In this document: positions 53,986-61,038 of the stretch, piece by piece | How the letters are laid out: each line of letters begins with the position of its first letter | How positions within the stretch are numbered: the first letter of the stretch is position 1 | Source of the DNA: Prevotella sp. | GTDB lineage: Bacteria; Bacteroidota; Bacteroidia; Bacteroidales; Bacteroidaceae | Length of the DNA stretch: 64,000 bases | Assembly: GCA_017443345.1 (NCBI GenBank) | Contig: JAFSNR010000024.1 | Coordinates: 1 to 64,000 of the forward strand | Direction: 5' to 3' | Program-made: the position numbers and the translations under genes | The notes under the pieces: generated by a model | Told to the model about the DNA's origin: nothing | The model's input: the letters and a program-made list of their open reading frames with translations, nothing else | Databases searched by the model: none

Positions 53986-54031
53986 CAAAGATACGATTAT
54001 TTCCTGAAACCGCCAAATGATTTCAGGGAAA
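53986..54031 (-). promoter_or_regulatory. Promoter with palindromic operator, copy B (DUF3791 operon)
   Basis: Minus strand: TATCTTTG at 53986-53993, TTTG at 54014-54017, 20-bp spacer. The arms TTTCC-TGAAA (54000-54009) and TTTCAGGGAAA (54021-54031) flank the -33 box. Layout and spacing equal those of copy A at 47118-47164, with a few substitutions. Confidence 0.7.
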
Positions 54032-54141
54032 AGTTCCTCTTAGCCGATGCTTTCATTACCTACCAGTCGCCTACACAACGAGTTGATGAGAAGATGACAT
54101 CTCATTTTTATTTAGATGTATAATATTAAGTTTTGTAGATT
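54032..54141. other. Intergenic stretch without recognised feature
   Basis: AT-rich sequence between the DUF3791 operator and the MITE-like element. It contains only a weak 6-bp ATGAGA/TCTCAT hairpin followed by T-rich sequence; no gene or promoter is convincing. Confidence 0.4.
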
Positions 54142-54522
54142 TTACTACCATTCTACCACTAAAGTTCTGAAACGTATTTAAATAAAGGCTTTCTGTGATG
54201 GTGGTAGAAATACGAATAGTGGCAGTAAGTGCCACTTTTTTGCAAATAAGGCAAGGTTATTTCAGAATAAGTGGCGCTTATTGACGAATAAGGCAGGGTT
54301 ATTTCAGAATAAGTGCCGCTTATTGACGGATAAGTACTTTCTGCATGAGGAAGCATTGTTTTCCTTTGCAGATAACACTTTAGTGTGACGTAGAATACGG
54401 TGTTTTCTCAGCAAGAAAACACTGTTTTCTCTTATTTGCTACCATTAAATATAATTCTACCACCATCGCGTAAAGCCTCTATATAAAGGATTTTTAAAGC
54501 GTTAGTGGTAGAATGGCAGTAA
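54142..54522. mobile_element. MITE-like element with 68-bp terminal inverted repeats
   Basis: The terminal arms 54142-54209 and 54455-54522 are inverted copies of each other, matching at 54 of 68 positions by my alignment. Each arm is also a hairpin, opening with TTCTACCAC and closing with GTGGTAGAA. The inside has no convincing gene but holds two 42-bp tandem repeats and several small palindromes. It fits a non-autonomous transposable element; the source transposase is not in the window and a target duplication is not clear. Confidence 0.65.
54245..54328. repeat. Two 42-bp tandem repeats inside the MITE-like element
   Basis: Units start at 54245 and 54287 and differ at two positions. Each contains the palindromes AATAAGTGGCGCTTATT or AATAAGTGCCGCTTATT. 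A third unit is only begun at 54329. Confidence 0.8.
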
Positions 54523-54535
54523 TTTCCGACAAAAA

Positions 54536-55441
54536 CTATTTTGCGTGTTTGCCTTTGATGAGTTTGAGGTCGAGCATCTTGTTGAACATACCGCGCCCCA
54601 GACGCTCGGCAGTAGAACGATCGAAATGGAGCTGGTCGCCAATAAAGGTGGCTTCTTCAAGAGGGATATAGTGGAAGTTCTTATCCTCCTGTGCCAGTTG
54701 CAGCTTGGCATCCTCCACCTGTTTCTTATATTGCTTGGAGTTCGCAGGCACAGCACCGCAGAGGAAAGGAAGTTGTGCATATTTCTTGTTGCCCGTTTTC
54801 TCCACCAGATGCTGACGGATATGGTTCACCATCGTCTTCAGATTCTCATAATAGGCATTGGGGCACTTGCGATCGCTCTCTCCCTGATGCCAGAGCATAC
54901 ATTTGATGTCTGGTTCCAGTCCCTGAGCTTTCAGGGCATCGATGCTCTTGTCAATGTTATCCTCAAAGGCCTTAAGCAGTGAGAGTCCACCTTGGTTTAC
55001 CGACTTGGTGCTGTCGAGGAAGGCTTCATTAGCACTCCAATGGTGATTGCCAGTGCTCCTACAGGCAGGATCAATCGACGTACCGCCTTCAGCATGCTTA
55101 ATCACATAAAACGGCTTTTGCAAGGCCTGTTCCATCAGATAATAGGTGATGGCATCATAGGCAAAGCGGAAGGCTCCCTTGTTCCTGCCCTCCATCTCTG
55201 GCCAGAAAAGTCGGAACTCACCCTCCTTATCTGCCATGCGCGTCTTACCATTGGTATAACTCCAGTAACAGTACTTATACTGACCATTGAGAGCTTTGAT
55301 ATATTCTGGTAGTGAATCATTGTAACAACGCCCTGCCGTGTTCGACTGTCCTGCGGTAATTACCACGGTAACAGGCTTGCCAGCCTGCATCATCATCGCC
55401 ATGAGCAGGACAACTGAAAGGATCAAAAGTCTCGATTTCAT
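54536..55441 (-). CDS. SGNH-type carbohydrate acetylesterase (CE6/SASA family)
   Basis: This secreted 301-aa esterase has a signal peptide (MMQAGK) followed at once by the catalytic block AGQSNTAGR (Ser33). LWHQGESDR and the C-terminal GDQLHF (Asp, His) complete the SGNH/DUF303 pattern. The family removes acetyl groups from plant polysaccharides. It resembles the esterase domain inside the 2807-aa protein over its whole length, including KSVNQGGLSLLKAFEDNIDK. It is the last gene of the second pectin operon, 12 bp after the GH2 gene. The MITE-like element lies 13 bp beyond its stop. Confidence 0.9.
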   Translation of the reverse strand: MKSRLLILSVVLLMAMMMQAGKPVTVVITAGQSNTAGRCYNDSLPEYIKALNGQYKYCYWSYTNGKTRMADKEGEFRLFWPEMEGRNKGAFRFAYDAITYYLMEQALQKPFYVIKHAEGGTSIDPACRSTGNHHWSANEAFLDSTKSVNQGGLSLLKAFEDNIDKSIDALKAQGLEPDIKCMLWHQGESDRKCPNAYYENLKTMVNHIRQHLVEKTGNKKYAQLPFLCGAVPANSKQYKKQVEDAKLQLAQEDKNFHYIPLEEATFIGDQLHFDRSTAERLGRGMFNKMLDLKLIKGKHAK

Positions 55442-55453
55442 CGTTCTTTTCTT

Positions 55454-58303
55454 TTATTCTGTGATAGTGAAACAACCTTTATAGGACTTATTGGGTAGAA
55501 CTTGATAATTGTGATCATTCAGACGCCCCTTCTCTGAGCGGCCTAAAACCTGACTGAGGATACGCACCTCCTGAGAGGTCTCTTTGTCGCGGTCGATATA
55601 GCCGTTAGCTTGGATGCGCGTCTTCACACCCTGTCTGCTCTGGAGGTCGAGCCAGCGGGCCTGGCGGGTGCCGGTCAGCTTCGAGGCATCCCATACGCCG
55701 AGGATGCAGCCAGCCTTCTTGTTGGGGTAGGCATCATCGGGGCCAAGACCAAGCCACTGGCGCAGATCGTTCTGCGAAGTCATCTTCACAGCCATACCTA
55801 CGATGGGCAGGTAGTTCATCTGTACTTCCGGTCGGATAGTGTAGTCGATGGTGAAGCGGCCCGTTTCATCGATGGTCTGCGCATAGTCGGCAGTGAAACA
55901 ATTATTGTCGTCAATGGTATAAGCCACAGCAGAACGGATAGTGACCTTGCCATTGTTCTGGTTGATGCTCATTGACTGTACGTCGGCCTTTGGCTTCTCC
56001 GGGTCGATGCCGGCAGCGAACTTGCGGTTCTTGATAATCTGGTCACCATCGTTGAGGGCGTGCCAGATGGTGGGACGCAGGGCTTCGATGGCGGGCTTGC
56101 CGTTGCGGGTGATGGCAGCCAACAGACCGGTAGCGCGATTGAAGCGGTAGATGGTCTTACCGGCGGTGACGGTAATAGCATCAGCACTTTCGACAACAGC
56201 TAAATCCTGTTGTTTCTGTGAAACCGTCGCTATCTTCTCTGGCTTCAGCTCGACAGACCTCCGACCAATCTCTGAACCGTCGGGACGGGTGAAAATCAGT
56301 TGTACGTAGCAAGTCTGTCCCTCTCTGAGTCTTCCCACCTTACTCACGTCGATAGTCAAATCAGCCGTTGCATGTGGTGCGGCATCTACTGACGCCACAC
56401 CACTCGATAGCAACCTGTTATCCGTCAACAATCTGTAACTAATAGAAATATTATTCGTGCCAATGAAGTCATAATCATTTCGAATGGGAATGCTGACGCT
56501 CTTAGCATCCTCAAGCAGAACCACACAATCCACATCAGGATAGACGGGAGCATAGACGGCTTTTACTTCCCAGAAGTCGCGAGTGGGTTTGCGGTAGGAG
56601 TCAGTCACACCATCCCATCCTGCAGCATCGAGGCGCAGATAGTCATCGTCCTTTGCCAACGAACCATATTTCTTTCGGTCTTTTTTCGTTGGGGTCTTGA
56701 TGCCCTGATCAGCCCACATCCACACGGCTCCACCAGCTCCGGCAGGGTGTTTGTGCAGGGCCTTGAAACAATCCTCCAAGCCTCCGAAGCGTTGCAGTCC
56801 ATAGGCATGCACATACTCTGTGGTCACGATGGGACGCTTGGATTGTGAAGCGATGGAGTCGTACTCATAGCTTGTCCAGTAGTGAGGTGCCAGGATGTCA
56901 ACCTCTTCTGGGAGTTCCTCGCTGGCATTCCACGGCATGAGCACAGGACGTGTGGGGTCGATGCCCTTCACGGTGCGGATGGCGCGGAGGTGCATATAGG
57001 TAAATGGATCCTCATTACCCACACTCCAATAGATAATCGAAGGGTTGTTGAGGTCGCGCTCGACAGTCTCCTGACAACGCAGCATGACGGGTCCGACGAA
57101 CGACGGATCGTACATCATCGTACCGGCACCGCCGAGTGACACCTCGGCACCAACATACATTCCGATGGAATCGCACATTTCTATAAACTGCTTGGCATGC
57201 TGATAGTGACAGGCACGCACATAGTTCACGTTGGCATCCTTCATCAGCTGCAGATCTTCGAGCCAGTGCTTCGGACCGACAGCACGACCTACATCAGGAT
57301 GCTCATCATGGCGGTTCACGCCACGCAGCTTCACGGCCTGGCCGTTGATGCGCAGCACACCATCACGGGTACTTACCTCGCGGATGCCGATCTTCTCAAC
57401 CTTGCTGTGGCCTGGACCATCGGCATTGAGGATCGCCACCTCTAATCTATATAAATAAGGTGTCTCTGCTGTCCATTTGTTGGGAGCGGTGAGAGGTAGT
57501 ACCGCCTTCACATCCTTGCTGGTGGAGATGTGGCCTTTCACCAGAATATCCCTTGTGGCAACAACCTTACCTTCATTGTCACTCAAACTAACTCGAAGAG
57601 TATAATCCTTGCCAGGACTGGGATAGTTGCCTGGCAAGGTGTTCTTCTCACCGTTGGCAATAATCGTCCTGACTTCGAGTTCGGCATTCTGATAGTCCTT
57701 ATCGAAATGGGTGATGGCAGTCACGTTGTCTATCCACTGGCGGCGCGGCATGGCCTCCAGTGTCACATCACGATAGATGCCACCAAGGGTCCAGTCGTCG
57801 TAGGTATCTGTCTTATAGCCATGATATACCTGACGCACTCGGACAGCCAGGGTATTGATGGTATCAGCCTTTGCAGCATTGGTGGCATTCATCGTAAACG
57901 AGGTGTAGCCGCTGTCATGACGTCCCAGATAAACGCCATTGAGCCACACTTCGGCAGAATTCCACACACCTCCGAAGTGAAGCAGCACTCGTTTGTCGTC
58001 AAACGACTTCGGCAACATGAACTTACGGATATAGAAACCCTCGCTGGCCTTATTGTCTGGGAATCCACGATAGACTGGCTCCTCATAGCCGAGGATAGCC
58101 CAGTTAGAGGGGACGGGTGTCTGGTTCCAATGAGCGGCGTTGTAATCAGGCCGCCAGAAGCCTGTGGCTTCGAGGGAGTCGGCAGTATGGATATCCTTGG
58201 CATAGAAGAACTGCCAGTCCTGACCATTGATATTCACTGATGTCTGTGCGTGGGTCGTGCCAACTGCTGTCAGCAACAAGCCTGCGAGGATGAGTTGTTT
58301 CAT
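55454..58303 (-). CDS. Glycoside hydrolase family 2 beta-galactosidase
   Basis: This secreted 949-aa enzyme has a signal peptide (GTTHAQ). Jelly roll, Ig-like and TIM-barrel domains follow, then a C-terminal beta-galactosidase small-chain domain (from about 680; RFNRATGLLAAITRNG and WLGLGPDDAYPNKKAG). The general acid is Glu431 in WSVGNEDP; the nucleophile is Glu496 in VTTEYVHAYG. It probably removes beta-galactosyl residues from pectic galactan side chains, judging from its neighbours. Gaps of 15 and 12 bp link it to the PL4-like and esterase genes. Confidence 0.92.
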   Translation of the reverse strand: MKQLILAGLLLTAVGTTHAQTSVNINGQDWQFFYAKDIHTADSLEATGFWRPDYNAAHWNQTPVPSNWAILGYEEPVYRGFPDNKASEGFYIRKFMLPKSFDDKRVLLHFGGVWNSAEVWLNGVYLGRHDSGYTSFTMNATNAAKADTINTLAVRVRQVYHGYKTDTYDDWTLGGIYRDVTLEAMPRRQWIDNVTAITHFDKDYQNAELEVRTIIANGEKNTLPGNYPSPGKDYTLRVSLSDNEGKVVATRDILVKGHISTSKDVKAVLPLTAPNKWTAETPYLYRLEVAILNADGPGHSKVEKIGIREVSTRDGVLRINGQAVKLRGVNRHDEHPDVGRAVGPKHWLEDLQLMKDANVNYVRACHYQHAKQFIEMCDSIGMYVGAEVSLGGAGTMMYDPSFVGPVMLRCQETVERDLNNPSIIYWSVGNEDPFTYMHLRAIRTVKGIDPTRPVLMPWNASEELPEEVDILAPHYWTSYEYDSIASQSKRPIVTTEYVHAYGLQRFGGLEDCFKALHKHPAGAGGAVWMWADQGIKTPTKKDRKKYGSLAKDDDYLRLDAAGWDGVTDSYRKPTRDFWEVKAVYAPVYPDVDCVVLLEDAKSVSIPIRNDYDFIGTNNISISYRLLTDNRLLSSGVASVDAAPHATADLTIDVSKVGRLREGQTCYVQLIFTRPDGSEIGRRSVELKPEKIATVSQKQQDLAVVESADAITVTAGKTIYRFNRATGLLAAITRNGKPAIEALRPTIWHALNDGDQIIKNRKFAAGIDPEKPKADVQSMSINQNNGKVTIRSAVAYTIDDNNCFTADYAQTIDETGRFTIDYTIRPEVQMNYLPIVGMAVKMTSQNDLRQWLGLGPDDAYPNKKAGCILGVWDASKLTGTRQARWLDLQSRQGVKTRIQANGYIDRDKETSQEVRILSQVLGRSEKGRLNDHNYQVLPNKSYKGCFTITE

Positions 58304-58318
58304 ATCTTGATGTTTGTT

Positions 58319-60073
58319 TTATTGATTTGCTTCCAGTTTGATACAGTCGTACATGATACCTCCCATTTTCTTGATACCCCACACCTCGAGAGTGATGGTG
58401 TTCTTACCCTTGTGGAAGTTCTTTGGATCGATGTAGATGGTAAAGAGATCGTCTTTGCCACTCTGCATAGCACTGCGATAGATGCCACTGTCGTTTTTTG
58501 TGCGGATGAGTTGTATTTTCTTGTCGTTTACCCAGACGTTACAACGGGTGTTGTTGGCTGCTCCAGCCGTGGCGATGGTGAGTCGCAGCGGCTGCTGGTA
58601 GTTCTGGTCGAGGTTAAACTCGATATTCCACTTACCGTTCTTCGTCTGAGCATAGTACCAGTCAGTTTTTTCGTTGCTTTTGCCGATGGTAAAGGTCAGA
58701 ACAGCTGGAACCTCATTAAACATGCCATATTGCCTCTTGTGATCGCTCAGTTTAAAGCCGTTTGCCATACGGTCTGCCTCGCCGATACGCCAGAGGGTCT
58801 TGCCGAATTTTGGCAGACTCCAATTGAGTGTGCCAACGTCGTTCTTGCCTGCTTTCACGTTGATACCATCCTGCTCAAAGGTTCCTGTAGCTTCGCCATT
58901 CAGTGCCCAAGCATAGAGGGTATAGCTGCCAGGACGTACATTTTGGATGGTGAAATGCCCCTTTTCATCGCTCTCTGTCCAGAACTGATAGCTGTTGCCC
59001 TGCTCCATGGGCTTGCTGCCAGGCTGAGCGAGGACTATCTGAAATCGGGTGGTGCCGAAATCCTTGCTGGAGAGGACGATGTTGCCATTGACCGTACCAC
59101 GGCTAACGGGGAAAAGATCGTGCTTCATCCATTGGTAGGGATAGCTCTCCAGTTCCTCGGCAGTCTGCCTCTTCGCATCAGCAATCATCTCATCGCGTGT
59201 ACCTTTATTATAATAGACGAGGGCAGGGCCGTACATCTTCTGCTGACCATCGTCGAAATGGGTGGTCACACCTCCGAAGTGGTTACTCTGGAACATCTGG
59301 AGCAGCAGGGGTGACTTGGTATCGCCGTGAACCGTCAGTTCCTGTTTCTGTACGCCACCATTCACCCACTCAAAGCTGGGGGTGATGAGCCAGGCACCTA
59401 TCTGGTCGCCAAGCTGTCCGTGCATGGCATCGTATTTGATGTAGTTCGAATAGTCGTATTTGGTATAGATGGTGCTATCAGGCAGCCGGAAGGTAGCATC
59501 CTGTATCTTCTCGACGGGACCTTTGAGGATGGCAGTGGAAGGTTGCGGCCCCTGATTATCGTCACTTACCCAGGCATAGTTGAAGAGTTTTGGGTTCAGA
59601 CGATGGACGATGCGAGCCTCGTGGACACCATTATCGAACTCTCCCTGTGCAGGTTTCTTGGCTTTCACAGTGGCATAACAGTAATAGCCGCTGATGCCAC
59701 GACGCATGATATAACCTAACTGCCAGTTCAGACTCAAGGTGTCTGCTTCCTGAGCATATATGATTTCTACCAAGTCATCAGTCTGACGGGCGACATAGAC
59801 CGTATCGGCATTACAGCGTCCACCTTTCAGGATGTCGCAGACGTAACTGAAATAGATGTTGCCCCCCTTCTTGCTGGGCTGTGCCATCTCCTGATCAGCA
59901 AAGCGCACGGAGTTGATGTTGCCATCAGACATGACGTGCATCGTCACCAAACCGTTGGAGAGCGTTGCTCCCCTATGGTCGGTGTCGAACGTGAGTTTCA
60001 CGATATCAGCTGCATGAAGTGGCAATACGCTTAATGCAGTAAGTAATATGACTATTGAAAGCAACTTTTTCAT
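58319..60073 (-). CDS. Polysaccharide lyase family 4-like rhamnogalacturonan endolyase
   Basis: This secreted 584-aa protein has a signal peptide (PLHA) and the three-domain layout of PL4. The N-terminal beta-sandwich (to about 330) has TKYDYSNYIKYDAMHG, where the family's Lys and His lie. A fibronectin-like domain II contains GHFTIQNVRPGSYTLYAWA. A C-terminal jelly roll (GKTLWRIGEADRMANGF onward) ends with CIKLEAN. The family cleaves rhamnogalacturonan I by beta-elimination, so with PL11 this strain has two such lyases. Gaps are 12 bp from the deacetylase gene and 15 bp to the GH2 gene. Confidence 0.85.
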   Translation of the reverse strand: MKKLLSIVILLTALSVLPLHAADIVKLTFDTDHRGATLSNGLVTMHVMSDGNINSVRFADQEMAQPSKKGGNIYFSYVCDILKGGRCNADTVYVARQTDDLVEIIYAQEADTLSLNWQLGYIMRRGISGYYCYATVKAKKPAQGEFDNGVHEARIVHRLNPKLFNYAWVSDDNQGPQPSTAILKGPVEKIQDATFRLPDSTIYTKYDYSNYIKYDAMHGQLGDQIGAWLITPSFEWVNGGVQKQELTVHGDTKSPLLLQMFQSNHFGGVTTHFDDGQQKMYGPALVYYNKGTRDEMIADAKRQTAEELESYPYQWMKHDLFPVSRGTVNGNIVLSSKDFGTTRFQIVLAQPGSKPMEQGNSYQFWTESDEKGHFTIQNVRPGSYTLYAWALNGEATGTFEQDGINVKAGKNDVGTLNWSLPKFGKTLWRIGEADRMANGFKLSDHKRQYGMFNEVPAVLTFTIGKSNEKTDWYYAQTKNGKWNIEFNLDQNYQQPLRLTIATAGAANNTRCNVWVNDKKIQLIRTKNDSGIYRSAMQSGKDDLFTIYIDPKNFHKGKNTITLEVWGIKKMGGIMYDCIKLEANQ

Positions 60074-60085
60074 TGTAATTGCAGA

Positions 60086-61030
60086 TTAGTTTTTCTTTAG
60101 CTTGATCTGTATCTTACCACCATTCGGGTCGAAGTCCACCAGCGTTTGATCACCCTTGCGAGTCAGTGACAGTTGTTTCTTTCCCTGTTTGGCCTCTACG
60201 GCTTCGCCACTGACAACCAATGTCAGGGGATGGAAGAATAGTTTCTTGTCTAATGGATTCTTAGGCGTTACAGTCAGCGTGCCTTTACCCTCCTGGATAT
60301 CGAGGGTAATGGTGTCGCGCTCTGCGGTATAGGCCAGTACATCGTGGAGAGTAGCTACCCAGATGCGATCCTGCATGCCCGACACCTGCTCCAAGCAGTC
60401 CCAGAGCAGTTGGGGATCCTTGAAAGCATCGTAGCCGATGGTAATACCATGCGTCATCGTCACCTCCCATGTACCTTTTTTCAGCGTACGTTCAAGCCAT
60501 TTCTGCACCCACACAGAATCGCGCTTCGAGCCGAAGCTACCCTGAAAGGTGCGGGTACCAACTCTGTCCTTACTACAGAAAGCCACTCCTTCATCACTCT
60601 TGCGGTTGCCAGGATAGAAATAGGTACGGGGGAATATGCCGGTATTTTCATAGATGACGGTGTCGTTGTGCTGTACTTCGTAGCGAAGAGCTTCTCCGCT
60701 GAGTTTGACAACAGCATGATGCGCCCAACCGTGACTGGTAATCTCCTGTCCGTCGGCATGCATCTCCTTCAGCTGCTCCCATGTCATCGTGGGGATGCCT
60801 TTCCACTTGTCGCCCACCTTCGAACCAATGATGCCAAAGGAGGCTTTCAGACCCAGTTTCTTCAGGCGGGGGAACACCTCGGTATAATGCTCCTGCAGAC
60901 CATCATCGAAAGTGAAGCTGATGGCAGCCTGGCGGTCGCCAAAATACTTGGCGACTCGCGCAGGCTGCGCATCTGCAGGTGCCGCCGTGAAGACGGCTAT
61001 GAACAAAAGTAGTTTGTTGATGATCCTCAT
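60086..61030 (-). CDS. Polysaccharide deacetylase (NodB/CE4 type)
   Basis: This secreted 314-aa protein has a signal peptide (APADA) and a NodB-homology domain: SFTFDDG (catalytic and metal Asp), SHGWAHH (metal His pair), TYFYPGN, and MTHGI. The C-terminal 70 residues form a beta domain (GTLTVTPKNPLDKKLFFHPL). CE4 enzymes remove N- or O-acetyl groups; here an acetylated pectic chain is a plausible substrate, inferred from neighbours. It sits 8 bp after the upstream GH2 gene and 12 bp before the PL4-like gene. Confidence 0.87.
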   Translation of the reverse strand: MRIINKLLLFIAVFTAAPADAQPARVAKYFGDRQAAISFTFDDGLQEHYTEVFPRLKKLGLKASFGIIGSKVGDKWKGIPTMTWEQLKEMHADGQEITSHGWAHHAVVKLSGEALRYEVQHNDTVIYENTGIFPRTYFYPGNRKSDEGVAFCSKDRVGTRTFQGSFGSKRDSVWVQKWLERTLKKGTWEVTMTHGITIGYDAFKDPQLLWDCLEQVSGMQDRIWVATLHDVLAYTAERDTITLDIQEGKGTLTVTPKNPLDKKLFFHPLTLVVSGEAVEAKQGKKQLSLTRKGDQTLVDFDPNGGKIQIKLKKN

Positions 61031-61038
61031 ACAGAAAC

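Noticed and set aside
54245..54334. Possible CRISPR array
   Set aside because: Only two full units, directly adjacent with no spacers, and no cas genes nearby.
54159..54356. 65-codon minus-strand frame with 14-residue repeats
   Set aside because: The repeats are simply the 42-bp DNA repeats of the MITE-like element read in frame; no promoter or ribosome-binding site is visible.
58250..59314. 354-codon open frame on the plus strand
   Set aside because: It is antisense to the PL4-like gene, without domain, signal or ribosome-binding evidence.
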